Shown: piece after piece, positions 16,792 to 24,581 of the stretch | Layout: each line of letters starts with the position of its first letter | How positions within the stretch are numbered: position 1 is the first letter of the stretch | Origin: Lacisediminihabitans sp040549525 | GTDB taxonomy: Bacteria; Actinomycetota; Actinomycetes; Actinomycetales; Microbacteriaceae | Direction of reading: 5' to 3' | Length of the DNA stretch: 64,000 bases | Assembly: GCF_040549525.1 (NCBI RefSeq) | Contig: NZ_JBEPTM010000003.1 | Coordinates: 1 to 64,000 of the forward strand | Translations under genes and position numbers: made by a program | Notes under the pieces: model-generated | The model's input: only the letters and a program-made list of their open reading frames with translations | Told to the model about the DNA's origin: nothing | The model's database searches: none

Positions 16792-17690
16792 CGGCCCTGC
16801 GCGTCGTCGTCGCCATCAATCCGTCGGCGTCATTCGGCAAAGGTCGTTCGGTCGGGCCCGCCGTCGTGCAGGCCCTGCGCGGTGCCGGTCACCGGGTGAC
16901 CGCACTGAGCGAACCTACCTTCGCCGATCTTCACCGCGAGGCCGAGAAGGCTATCGCACTCGTCCCAGACGCCCTCGTGGTCGTTGGCGGTGACGGTATG
17001 GTCAGCCTGGGCACCAACCTGGTCGCCGCAACGGCCATCCCCCTCGGAATCGTGCCCTCCGGCACCGGAAACGACGTCTCGCGTGGCCTGAAGATACCCA
17101 TCGGCCAGACGGATGCCGCCATCGACCTGCTGCTCGCAGCGCTCGGCCACGAGCCACGAGTGATCGACGCAGTGCTCGTGCGACGCTCGGGCGAGCCGGA
17201 TCGCTGGTACGCGGGAGTGCTCTCCGCCGGCTTCGACGCCCTGGTGAACGAGCGTGCCAACCTGTGGCGCTGGCCCCGCGGGAAGAGCCGGTACAACCTC
17301 GCCCTCCTGCGCGAACTCGCGACCCTCCACCCCACCACGTACCGTCTCGTGCTCGACGGGGTCGAGTGGAACACCGCAGGCACCCTGGTGTCGATCGCCA
17401 ACAACACCTCCTTCGGCGGCGGGATGCTGATCACCCCCGACGCTCTCCTCGACGACGGGCTGCTCGATGTGTGTGTGGTCGAACCGCTGTCTCGGACCGC
17501 CTTCCTCGGCATCTTTCCTCGAGTATTCAAGGGCACGCACGTGACCGATCCGCGGGTCTCGATCCGTCGTGCCCGGCGAGTGAGGATCGAAGCGGCTGGC
17601 GTGGTGGCCTACGCCGACGGAGAGCGGGTCGGAGCGCTGCCCCTCGAGATCGAAGTCGTGCCCGGAGCCCTGAGGATCCTCGTGCCCTGA
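16788..17690 (+). CDS. Diacylglycerol/sphingosine kinase family lipid kinase
   Basis: 300 residues with the DAGK catalytic domain: INPSASFGKG near the start, VVVGGDGMVSLGTN (nucleotide loop, GGDG) at about 65, GIVPSGTGNDVSRGLKIP at about 90, and the C-terminal beta-sandwich with NNTSFGGGMLITPDALLDDGLLDV. It phosphorylates a lipid such as diacylglycerol for phospholipid recycling (family knowledge). The GTG start is chosen because homology begins at VVVAINPSA; there is no Shine-Dalgarno site but there is a coupled mini-frame upstream. Confidence 0.9.
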   Translation: MTALRVVVAINPSASFGKGRSVGPAVVQALRGAGHRVTALSEPTFADLHREAEKAIALVPDALVVVGGDGMVSLGTNLVAATAIPLGIVPSGTGNDVSRGLKIPIGQTDAAIDLLLAALGHEPRVIDAVLVRRSGEPDRWYAGVLSAGFDALVNERANLWRWPRGKSRYNLALLRELATLHPTTYRLVLDGVEWNTAGTLVSIANNTSFGGGMLITPDALLDDGLLDVCVVEPLSRTAFLGIFPRVFKGTHVTDPRVSIRRARRVRIEAAGVVAYADGERVGALPLEIEVVPGALRILVP

Positions 17691-17710
17691 CCGGAGCATC
17701 CCGCACCGTT

Positions 17711-17740
17711 TTGGTGCGCTTGGCTCGCGTGTGGCATACT
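17711..17740 (+). promoter_or_regulatory. Promoter of tRNA-Glu
   Basis: -35 TTGGTG (17711-17716), 18-base spacer, -10 CATACT (17735-17740), about 20 bases before the mature tRNA 5' end. Confidence 0.65.
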
Positions 17741-17759
17741 CGTTGAGTTGTCCACTTGC

Positions 17760-17835
17760 GGCCCCATCGTATAGCGGCCTAGTACGCTGCCCTCTCACGG
17801 CGGTAACACCGGTTCGAATCCGGTTGGGGTCACCA
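17760..17835 (+). tRNA. tRNA-Glu (anticodon CTC)
   Basis: Acceptor GGCCCCA pairs with TGGGGTC (17825-17831), followed by discriminator A and an encoded CCA (17833-17835). The anticodon arm has loop CTCTCAC between CTGCC and GGCGG, giving anticodon CTC; the T loop is GGTTCGAATCC. All arms are intact. It decodes GAG, the common Glu codon in this GC-rich genome. Confidence 0.96.
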
Positions 17836-17840
17836 CCGGT

Positions 17841-17880
17841 CCGGATACCAAGGATTCATTGGTGTCCGGGCCTTTTTTGT
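17841..17880 (+). terminator. Rho-independent terminator after tRNA-Glu
   Basis: An 11-bp stem (CCGGATACCAA against TTGGTGTCCGG, one G-T wobble) with an 8-base loop, followed by GGCCTTTTTTG. Confidence 0.9.
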
Positions 17881-17893
17881 TAAGGGCTCGGCG

Positions 17894-18549
17894 CATCCGT
17901 CGGAATGTGCTCCGATTCGGGGCATTCGGCGCTGATTCTGACGGTTGGGCGCTCGGCGGGGGTGGCCCGGGCGGTGGCTGGGCGCGCCGGCGAGTGTGGG
18001 CCGGGCCCGGGCGGTGGCTGGGCGCGCCGACGTGGGTGGGCCGTGCCCGGGCGGTGGCTGGGCGGGCCGGCGAGGGTGGCCCCGTCATCCGTCAAAAACT
18101 GTCCCCAAGTGGGGTATCCGGCGCTGATTGTGACGGTTGGGCGCTCGGCGGGGGTGGCCGGGCCGGTGGCTGGGCCGTGGCTGGGCGCGCCGACGAGGGT
18201 GGCCCGGGCGGTGGCTGGGCGGGCCGGCGACGGTGGCCCCGTCATCCGTCAAAGACTGTCCCTAACAGGGGTGTCCGGCGCTGATTGTGACGGTTGGGCG
18301 CTCGGCGGGGGTGGCCGGGCCGGTGGCTGGGCCGTGGCTGGGCGCGCCGACGAGGGTGGGCCGGGCGGTGGCTGGGCGGGCCGGCGAGGGTGGCCCCGTC
18401 ATCCGTCAAAGACTGTCCCTAACAGGGGTGTCCGGCGCTGATTGTGACGGTTGGGCGCTCGGCGAGGGTGGCAGGGCCGGTGGTCAGGGGGGTCATCCGT
18501 CGCAAACTGTTCCGAACCGGCCACATCGCAGCGGATTGTGACGGTTGGG
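17894..18549. repeat. Five copies of a 56-bp structured repeat with G-rich spacers
   Basis: Copies at 17894-17949, 18086-18141, 18243-18298, 18400-18455 and 18494-18549. Each is exactly 56 bases, begins CATCCGTC and ends GACGGTTGGG, so the ends pair (CCGTC/GACGG). Inside, each has a small hairpin whose bases differ but still pair: CCG-CGG in copies 1 and 5, CCCC-GGGG in copy 2, CCCT-AGGG in copies 3 and 4. Spacers of 101, 101 and 101 bases (136 in the first interval, 38 in the last) carry repeated GGGCGGTGGCTGGGCG motifs. Several frames are open throughout but vary with the repeat and look non-coding. Function unknown. Confidence 0.85.
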
Positions 18550-18604
18550 GGAGGAGCGGGAGGTGAACCCACCCGAGCGAACCCGACGGCCGCCGACCCC
18601 AGGG

Positions 18605-18685
18605 CCGCCGAACCTACGGGCCGCCGAACCTACGGGCCGAGCGAACCCCGGGGCAGCCGACCCCCAGAGCCGCCGAACCTACGGG
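18605..18685. repeat. 16-bp repeat CCGCCGAACCTACGGG
   Basis: Two tandem copies at 18605-18620 and 18621-18636, and a third at 18670-18685, with degenerate versions between. The third copy supplies the TAG stop codon of the response-regulator gene, so the repeat reaches into its 3' end. Confidence 0.7.
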
Positions 18686-19350
18686 CCGCCCAGCCAATGG
18701 TCTATGCGGTGATGGTCGGGGGTGAATCCATGGCCGACTCCCCACAGCACCGCCTGGCTGCGGCTTTGCGCGCCGATCTTGCGGTAGGAATTCCTGATGT
18801 AGGACTTCACCGTGTTGGGGCTCAGATACGTGAGCGCCGCCACCTCCGCGTTGCTCTTGCCCTGCGTTATCAGGGCGAGGATCTCGGACTCACGGTCCGT
18901 GATGCCCTCCCGCCGCCCGGGCCAGTCCAGCGCCATCGCGCTTCCCGACCGTCGAGTAGGTTCGCTGATCACTTCCTCTCCGGCGTGCACCAGCTCGAGG
19001 GCCGAGACCAGTTCGTTCGCTGCCAAGGTCTTGGAGAGGTATCCCTTGACGCCCTGCTCGCGGGCGCTCTCGACGAGACGGGGATGGAAGTTCCAGGTGT
19101 AGACCACGACGTTGCGGGCCTTGGGGTTGGTGACGAGCGCCTTCAGCTCCTGATGGTCGGACTCGGGCTGAGCGAAGGAGTCGTACATCACGATGTCGAC
19201 CGAGTCGTCCAGCGACGCATTCGAGTCGATTTCGGAGACGAGGATGCGGTCGCGGTAATCGTCGAACATGTGCGCGAGGCCCTTGAGCACGACGTCGTAG
19301 TCGTCGACGAGCGCGACGGTGAGGGGGCGGGGCGGGACGAAGCTCGGCAT
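18679..19350 (-). CDS. LuxR/NarL-family response regulator (orphan)
   Basis: 223 residues. The receiver domain occupies residues 1-120: TVALVDDYDVVLKGLAHMF carries the acidic pair, the likely phospho-Asp is in DIVMYDSFAQP, and the conserved Lys is in GYLSKTL. The C-terminal LuxR HTH runs from about 148 to 205: ITDRESEILALITQGKSNAEVAALTYLSPNTVKSYIRNSYRKIG. No histidine kinase gene is adjacent. The tail after the HTH (about 18 residues, ending HWLGGP) runs into the 16-bp repeats. Its targets are unknown. Confidence 0.9.
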   Translation of the reverse strand: MPSFVPPRPLTVALVDDYDVVLKGLAHMFDDYRDRILVSEIDSNASLDDSVDIVMYDSFAQPESDHQELKALVTNPKARNVVVYTWNFHPRLVESAREQGVKGYLSKTLAANELVSALELVHAGEEVISEPTRRSGSAMALDWPGRREGITDRESEILALITQGKSNAEVAALTYLSPNTVKSYIRNSYRKIGAQSRSQAVLWGVGHGFTPDHHRIDHWLGGP

Positions 19351-19461
19351 CCCTGCACATTACCTCCCTAGGGGTGTGACCGACCACCCCCTTAGAGGTG
19401 TTGTGTAGACACGTGGCCCGCTGAGGGTCGCACCGAAAAGACACAGCGCAAGGAGAACCTC

Positions 19462-19740
19462 ATGCTCGGACTCATCATCAGCATCATCATCGTCGGACTC
19501 ATCGCCGGAGCCATCGCGCGCCTGGTCGTGCCCGGAAAGCAGAGCCTGTCCATCGGGATGACGCTGCTCCTCGGAATCATCGGATCGTTCGTCGGCGGAT
19601 TCCTCGGCTACCTGCTCCTCGGTGCCGACCCCTCGGGTGGATTCTTCCAGCCGGCCGGCATCATCGGCTCCATCATCGGCGCGATCATCGTGCTCCTCAT
19701 CTGGACCCGAGTCGGAAGCCGTCGCACCTCGCGCCGGTGA
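19462..19740 (+). CDS. GlsB/YeaQ/YmgE family stress-response membrane protein
   Basis: 92 residues with three hydrophobic segments: LGLIISIIIVGLIAGAIARL, then LLLGIIGSFVGGFLGYLLLG and IIGSIIGAIIVLLIWTRVG. This is the typical small transglycosylase-associated membrane protein that is often induced by stress; its molecular role is unclear. AAGGAG lies 7 bases before the ATG, and a strong terminator follows. Confidence 0.88.
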   Translation: MLGLIISIIIVGLIAGAIARLVVPGKQSLSIGMTLLLGIIGSFVGGFLGYLLLGADPSGGFFQPAGIIGSIIGAIIVLLIWTRVGSRRTSRR

Positions 19741-19775
19741 GACCAGCTTCGGATCGACACTCGATCCGCCTGAGA

Positions 19776-19815
19776 CGCCCGGATGCCCGCCGAAAGTCGG
19801 CCTCCGGGCGTTTTT
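19776..19815 (+). terminator. Rho-independent terminator of the GlsB-family gene
   Basis: 8-bp perfect stem CGCCCGGA (19776-19783) with TCCGGGCG (19803-19810), followed directly by five T. Confidence 0.88.
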
Positions 19816-19839
19816 CGGTGGGGACCGCCGCCGCCACCG

Positions 19840-20325
19840 TCAGGCGAGCCCGACGAGGTGGCGAGCGGCCTGCCGCAGCCACGGATAGCTGTCGCGCGCC
19901 CACCGCTGGACCGCAACATTCGCGCGGGCTCGGCTCGCACCATCCAGTGCCTCGAACAGCGGAACGATCACGTCGACGATGAGCGGATCGGCCAGCGCCG
20001 GAGTACGCGCCTCGCGCAGGAAGCCCTCGAGGCGGGTGAGGTCTGAGTTGTCGAGCAGGCTCACGTGGGTCTGCAACAGGACGACCGCCGCGAGCCTCCG
20101 CTCGTAGACGGGAGCCCTCCACAACTCCGAGGAGAGCGCGGTGATCTCGTCGTGTCCGAGGCCGCGGTACCGGAGGGCCACAGCGCGGATGGTGCCCCGC
20201 ACGGCACCGACCGATGCGCCATAGAACTGCAGGTCGGATCCGATGCGCGCCTCGTCGGCGAGGGCCCGCTGCCAGGTGGCTTCGAGCTGGAGGGCGGCAT
20301 CCACGAACTCGCCGGCGTCGCTCAC
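19840..20325 (-). CDS. DNA alkylation repair protein-like (AlkD/HEAT-like), short form
   Basis: 161 residues, starting with GTG 20325. The middle matches the AlkD HEAT-like pattern: LQFYGASVGAVRGTIRAVAL, ALSSELWRAPVYERRLAAVVLL, LEGFLREARTPALADPLIVDVI, and RWARDSYPWLRQAARHLVGLA. AlkD proteins are about 220-240 residues; this one ends one or two helix repeats early, with no frameshifted continuation before the terminator. It could be a reduced functional form or a decaying gene. It begins 4 bases after the VOC gene stop, so the two are co-transcribed. Confidence 0.7.
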   Translation of the reverse strand: MSDAGEFVDAALQLEATWQRALADEARIGSDLQFYGASVGAVRGTIRAVALRYRGLGHDEITALSSELWRAPVYERRLAAVVLLQTHVSLLDNSDLTRLEGFLREARTPALADPLIVDVIVPLFEALDGASRARANVAVQRWARDSYPWLRQAARHLVGLA

Positions 20326-20329
20326 CGCG

Positions 20330-20722
20330 CTACGCGAGGGGCTGCGCGATCTCCCAGATGTGACCGCCCGGGTCCTGGAAGCTGGCCGTGCGGATGCCCC
20401 ACTCGCGGTCCATCGGACCGTTCAGAAGCCGCACCCCCCGCCCGGTGAGCTCGGCGCACATGGCATCGACGTCCTCCACGTCCAGGGTGAGTTGGAGCCG
20501 CGAGCCCGCCTGGGCCGCGGCCACCGCTGCGGGCTCGATGAGGCTCACCGCCTCGGAGGACTTCAGCAGGTTGATCATCGTGTTGTCGAACCGGAACACC
20601 GCGGAGTTCGCATCTTCGAAGAGGATCGGCAACCGGAAGACATCGAGGTAGAAGGACCTGGTCGCCGCCAGATCGTCGACGAAGAGCGTGATGGCGGTGA
20701 TCGATCCGGGCCACGGTGTCAT
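20330..20722 (-). CDS. VOC-family (glyoxalase/bleomycin-resistance fold) protein
   Basis: 130 residues. Opens GSITAITLFVDDLAATRSFYLDVF and ends IRTASFQDPGGHIWEIAQPLA, the two beta-alpha-beta-beta-beta units of a VOC domain; the metal-ligand Glu is in the final WEIA. I chose ATG 20722 since GAGG lies about 7 bases upstream; ATG 20728 is possible and adds two residues. It is the first gene of a two-gene unit with the AlkD-like gene. Substrate unknown. Confidence 0.85.
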   Translation of the reverse strand: MTPWPGSITAITLFVDDLAATRSFYLDVFRLPILFEDANSAVFRFDNTMINLLKSSEAVSLIEPAAVAAAQAGSRLQLTLDVEDVDAMCAELTGRGVRLLNGPMDREWGIRTASFQDPGGHIWEIAQPLA

Positions 20723-20844
20723 GGGCATCCTCGTTCCTGTCGCTGTAAAAGTTACGCCCTCGGATCCGTCTTGGTCACGAACCGGCCATAACATGAGCAT
20801 ATGTACTCAAAATCGGAGACCGGCGTTCGCGCTGTGGCGGCACG

Positions 20845-22224
20845 ATGACCGGGCCCTCCGGCCCGACGGGCCTCGCGGACTTCTCGGCGATGCTCGAGCG
20901 CGGAGTGGATGCCCCGGGCTCTGACCCCCTCGATCCGTCCGTGCAGGCGTCGGCTCGCCGCCGTCGCAGGCGGCGTCGCATCGCCGGGCTCGTCGTGATG
21001 CTCGTGATCGTGGCAGTGGTCGGCACCTACCTTCCGGTCACACTCCTCGCACCGCTGCCAACTGCCGTGCTCACCGCGACCAAACCAGCCCTCAGCGTTC
21101 CGGGTGCCGTTCAACTGACGCTGCCGGCCCAGGGGGAGTCTGCCGTGAGCGTCACCGGTGCCGAGACCTTCGCCGGCACGGTCGGGACCAACGGCATCCT
21201 GGCCTCGAGCGGAGGGCCGGGTCCGGTGCCGATCGCGAGCATCAGCAAGCTGATCACCGCCCTGGTGGTGCTCGAGGCCAAGCCGCTGACGGGCGACGAC
21301 GCCGGACCGACCATCACCTTCAGCAAGGCCGACCACGACCTCTACGACCAGTACTACGTGCTCGACGCCTCGGTCGAGCCGATGAAGACCGGCAGCACAC
21401 TGTCGGAACACGACGCGCTCGCGCTCATGCTGGTGGCATCGGCCTGCAACTACGCTCACGCGGTGAGCACCTGGGCGTTCGGATCGCGCGGCCGGTATCT
21501 CAGCGCGGTCAAGACCTGGCTCTCCGCCCACGGGCTCAGCGGAACGACCATCGTGGAGCCGACGGGAATCGACGCCAGGAACGTCAGCACCCCCGCCGAC
21601 CTCATCGCCATCGGCAAGCTGGCGATGGCGAATCCGACTCTGGCGTCGATCGTCGGCTCCCGCACCGTGGACCTGCCGGGCGTCGGAACCCTGTCGAACA
21701 ACAACATCAGCCTCGGCTCCGAGGGGATCGACGGCATCAAGACCGGCACCCTCGACTCGGCAGGTTCGTGCCTGCTCTTCTCGGCCACGGTGGATGTCGG
21801 CCTGCCGAAGCCGATCACGATAACCGCTGTGATCCTGGGCGGGAGCAGCCGCGAAAGCGTGAACAGTGACGCCCAGATCCTCATCCGCAGCATCGAGTCG
21901 GGCTTCCATGTCGTGACACTGGAGACCACCGGAACCGCAGTGGGGAGCTATTCCACCCCGTGGAAAGACGGCGCTCGAGTGGTGACCGGCGATCGGGCGT
22001 CCGTGCTCACCTGGTCGGATGCGCCGATCACCTCCACCATGACCATCAGACCGCTGTCGATCACTTCAGGCACTACCGCCACCGACGGATCGAGAGTCGG
22101 AAGCCTCGACTTCACGGTCGACGGGAAATCGATCTCTGTGCCCCTCCTGCTGGACGGCTCGATCTCCGGGCCGGACGGAAGGTGGCGCCTCACCCATCCC
22201 GAGGTGCTGCTCGGCGGCCACTGA
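20845..22224 (+). CDS. D-alanyl-D-alanine carboxypeptidase (PBP5-like, S11 family)
   Basis: 459 residues. Cytoplasmic N-terminus with an RRRRRRRR stretch, one membrane anchor at about residues 47-70 (AGLVVMLVIVAVVGTYLPV), then the S11 domain. The SxxK motif is in PIASISKLITAL and the KTG motif in GIKTGTLDSAG. The SxN motif position reads SACNYA, where relatives usually have SANNYA or SSGNDA, so the strict pattern is changed. It trims the terminal D-Ala from peptidoglycan stem peptides outside the cell (family knowledge). Confidence 0.88.
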   Translation: MTGPSGPTGLADFSAMLERGVDAPGSDPLDPSVQASARRRRRRRRIAGLVVMLVIVAVVGTYLPVTLLAPLPTAVLTATKPALSVPGAVQLTLPAQGESAVSVTGAETFAGTVGTNGILASSGGPGPVPIASISKLITALVVLEAKPLTGDDAGPTITFSKADHDLYDQYYVLDASVEPMKTGSTLSEHDALALMLVASACNYAHAVSTWAFGSRGRYLSAVKTWLSAHGLSGTTIVEPTGIDARNVSTPADLIAIGKLAMANPTLASIVGSRTVDLPGVGTLSNNNISLGSEGIDGIKTGTLDSAGSCLLFSATVDVGLPKPITITAVILGGSSRESVNSDAQILIRSIESGFHVVTLETTGTAVGSYSTPWKDGARVVTGDRASVLTWSDAPITSTMTIRPLSITSGTTATDGSRVGSLDFTVDGKSISVPLLLDGSISGPDGRWRLTHPEVLLGGH

Positions 22225-22289
22225 GCCGCCGTCCCAGGCCAGAGCCTTGCCACGCTCGGACCATCGCCGAACTCAGAGCCTCGTCACGC

Positions 22290-23576
22290 TCAGAGCCGCG
22301 CCAACCTCTCGATGTCTTCGAGGAACTCCGCGGCGACCTGCGGTGACACCGTCGTGCGCGTGGACCTGATCGCCGCAATGTAGTCCTGGGTGCTCGGGCC
22401 GGCCGGGCCAGAGGCGTCCGCCCCGGAGAAGAGGGCACGCTCGAGCGCCTCCTGCGAGGCTCGACGCGCCGCGTACTCGACATCGGCGGGGGAGAACCCG
22501 TCGCTCGCCGCGACGAGGGCATCCAGATCGACCAGGCCGTCGACGGATGCGGGGATGTACCGCTCCCAGATGGCCAGGCGGGCCGCGACATCCGGAAGCC
22601 CGATCGGAACGACATAGTCGAAGCGCCCGTGGCGGAGGAAGGCCGAATCGAGAGCGCGGATGAAGTTCGTCGCACAGACGAGAAGCCGTCCCGGCTGTTC
22701 GCGGAACGCCGGGATGATCTTCAGCAGCTCGTTGGTCACCCCCTGCAGCGCCGAGGGCGGCTCCCCGCCGCGCTGGGCGGCGATCTCCTCCACCTCGTCG
22801 ATGAACACGACGGCGTGTTCGAGCTCGGAGATCTTGAGGAAGGTCTCACGCAGTGCGCCGGCCAGTCCCTTCGGGTCGGCGGCGAGGCGGGAGGGGAACA
22901 CCTCGACGAACGGCCATTCGAGGCGGGAGGCGATCGCCTTGGCGAAGGTGGTCTTGCCCGTGCCGGGCGGACCGAACAGCACGACGGCCTTGGGCGGAAC
23001 GACCCCATATTGCTCGGCCATATCCGGTTTGGCCAGGGGCATCACGAGGCGTCGCTCGAGCAGTTCCTTTTCCTGCTGCATGCCGCCGACCCCCTCCCAG
23101 AGGTCTCGGGGAAGGATGCGTCCGCCCAGCTCGCTCAGTGAGCGCAGCTCTTCGCGCTGCACCGGGATGTGGCGTTCGAAGTAGCGCAGGTTCTTCTTGA
23201 CCTCGAAGCCGCGATTGAGGAAGGCATCCACCCGGCTGGCGGACTCCGGCATCAGGGCGGAGAGCTTGGCCAGCCCGTGGGGGGCCATCCGATTCTCTAG
23301 GGCGGCGAGCATCGCGGTACCGATGCCCTGCCCCTGCCACTGCCGGGCCGTGGAGAGGAACACGATCCAGCCCTGGGCGTGGGCGGCGCGACCGACAGCG
23401 GCGCCGATCACCGTCTCACCGTGCATGGCGACGACGGCATGGTCCTTCTGGCAGGACGCCAGCACCTCGGAGAGGCCGTACACCGGCTCCGTCTTTGCGG
23501 CAGTGATCTCCTCCCACAGGTGAAGAATTCCGTCCAGATCGTCCGAATGGAAGTCTCGGATGCGCCAACCGGTCAT
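22290..23576 (-). CDS. GNAT acetyltransferase - AAA+ ATPase fusion
   Basis: 428 residues from ATG 23576, which has GGGAG 6 bases upstream. Residues 1-135 are a GNAT domain: IRDFHSDDLDGILHLWEE, and the acetyl-CoA loop RQWQGQGIGTAMLAALE. Residues 165-425 are an AAA+ module of the Cdc48/FtsH-like type: Walker A FGPPGTGKTTFAKAIA, Walker B AVVFIDEVEEIA, sensor CATNFIRALDSAFLRHGRFD (with arginine finger region), and a C-terminal lid. The fusion suggests an ATPase that acetylates or remodels a protein target, but no substrate is evident from the neighbours. Confidence 0.88.
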   Translation of the reverse strand: MTGWRIRDFHSDDLDGILHLWEEITAAKTEPVYGLSEVLASCQKDHAVVAMHGETVIGAAVGRAAHAQGWIVFLSTARQWQGQGIGTAMLAALENRMAPHGLAKLSALMPESASRVDAFLNRGFEVKKNLRYFERHIPVQREELRSLSELGGRILPRDLWEGVGGMQQEKELLERRLVMPLAKPDMAEQYGVVPPKAVVLFGPPGTGKTTFAKAIASRLEWPFVEVFPSRLAADPKGLAGALRETFLKISELEHAVVFIDEVEEIAAQRGGEPPSALQGVTNELLKIIPAFREQPGRLLVCATNFIRALDSAFLRHGRFDYVVPIGLPDVAARLAIWERYIPASVDGLVDLDALVAASDGFSPADVEYAARRASQEALERALFSGADASGPAGPSTQDYIAAIRSTRTTVSPQVAAEFLEDIERLARL

Positions 23577-23676
23577 TGTGGCTCCCTCGCGTGAATGACG
23601 TGTGGGTGTCAATCTAGGGCAACACTGCCCGCGCGAGCTTCGAGTGCCGTACTCTCACAGCAGAGGGAGTCTCATC

Positions 23677-23919
23677 ATGAGTGGAGTTGCGCCGCGCGGC
23701 CGGCCGCTGAGCATCGGGCGTCGATTTGTCTACCTTCTCGCCACACCCTGGTGGCGCGCCGTGTGGGTCGTCGGGGCCATCGTGTGGTTCTTCGTGTTCG
23801 TCGGGCTCGTGGCGACGGTCCGGGACTTTGCCCTGGCGCTCGCAGCGCTCGGTGCAGTGCCCCTCCTGACAGTTTTCCTCGACATCGCGCGGAGGCAACG
23901 AGTCCTCCGAAACCGATGA
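23677..23919 (+). CDS. Small two-helix membrane protein, unknown function
   Basis: 80 residues from ATG 23677 with GAGGGAG upstream. Two hydrophobic segments: WWRAVWVVGAIVWFFVFVGL and FALALAALGAVPLLTVFLDIA, with a basic C-terminus (RRQRVLRNR). It overlaps the next small gene by ATGA. No family recognised. Confidence 0.65.
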   Translation: MSGVAPRGRPLSIGRRFVYLLATPWWRAVWVVGAIVWFFVFVGLVATVRDFALALAALGAVPLLTVFLDIARRQRVLRNR

Positions 23920-24083
23920 ACAGGGTGAGGCTCGCACTCGTGCGGCTGGGATCTCTTGCCGTCGATATCGCCCAGTCGATCGTTGCCGCGTTCGGCGGGG
24001 GCGGCGGCGATCCGGCCCGACTGCACGAGTCGGCCGAGTTGCGGCACGTCACGCCGAAGAAGCGGGCGGGCCGTCGCCGCTGA
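23916..24083 (+). CDS. Small basic hypothetical protein
   Basis: 55 residues starting MNRVRLALVRLGSLAVDIAQS, with a Gly-rich stretch and a basic end (TPKKRAGRRR). Its ATG overlaps the stop of the preceding membrane-protein gene, which suggests coupled translation. No family recognised. Confidence 0.5.
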   Translation: MNRVRLALVRLGSLAVDIAQSIVAAFGGGGGDPARLHESAELRHVTPKKRAGRRR

Positions 24084-24581
24084 ACCGCGGAGGGTCAACC
24101 GAGAGGGGCTGTTCCACCGCATCGCTGACGGCTGGGGGCGGACATTCGGATGACTCTGTGGCGTGTTCCCTCCGATGGACGGCGTGTCGGCGGAGTCATC
24201 CGCCCTCAGCCCCACGATCCGCGCCCTCTCGACCGGGCGTAGGGGCCGGAATCGCGGGTCGGACCTGCCGGAGCGCTCGATAGAACCGCAGCAGGTCCGC
24301 GGTCGGAGCCATCGCCCAGCCGCACGGATCCGTGAGAAGGGTGAAACGTTCCGCGGTGAAGACCCCGAAGGGCACTTCGAATGGGAGCCGCGTGAGCTGG
24401 TCGGGCATACCGACAAGAGAGATGACACCCCGAAACACCGTTGACGGGAGATCCTCTGCGAGTGGTCATTTCGGGGCGGGCGGTGGTGCCCGAGCCCCGG
24501 TCTGCGATCGAGGATGACCGCAGGGGCGGGCCTTGGGTTCCGAATGTGCGCGCCGCGAGGCGAACCGACCCACCCCGCCGG
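24084..24581. other. 500-base stretch without a convincing gene
   Basis: Lies between the small basic protein and the convergent S9 peptidase. Open frames exist on both strands but none has a good start site or recognisable domain; the best is the minus-strand frame 24196-24438. No long inverted repeat was seen. Confidence 0.5.
24196..24438 (-). CDS. Possible small hypothetical protein
   Basis: 80 codons from GTG 24438 (MFRGVISLVGMPDQLTRL, ending in a Gly/Arg-rich tail). Codon use is partly coding-like, but the ribosome site is weak (GAGG about 12 bases upstream) and no family is recognised. It may be a gene remnant. Confidence 0.25.
   Translation of the reverse strand: MFRGVISLVGMPDQLTRLPFEVPFGVFTAERFTLLTDPCGWAMAPTADLLRFYRALRQVRPAIPAPTPGREGADRGAEGG

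Noticed and set aside
17859..18541. Gly/Trp/Arg-rich proteins in the frames running through the 56-bp repeats
   Set aside because: Several frames are open at once because the DNA is GC-rich and repetitive; no start site, no codon preference, and the frame changes with each spacer length.
17894..18549. CRISPR array or integron attC array
   Set aside because: The repeats are 56 bp with 38-136 bp spacers that are themselves repetitive, and there are no cas genes. GTTGGGC matches the GTTRRRY half-site of attC, but the matching RYYYAAC half is missing and there is no integrase.
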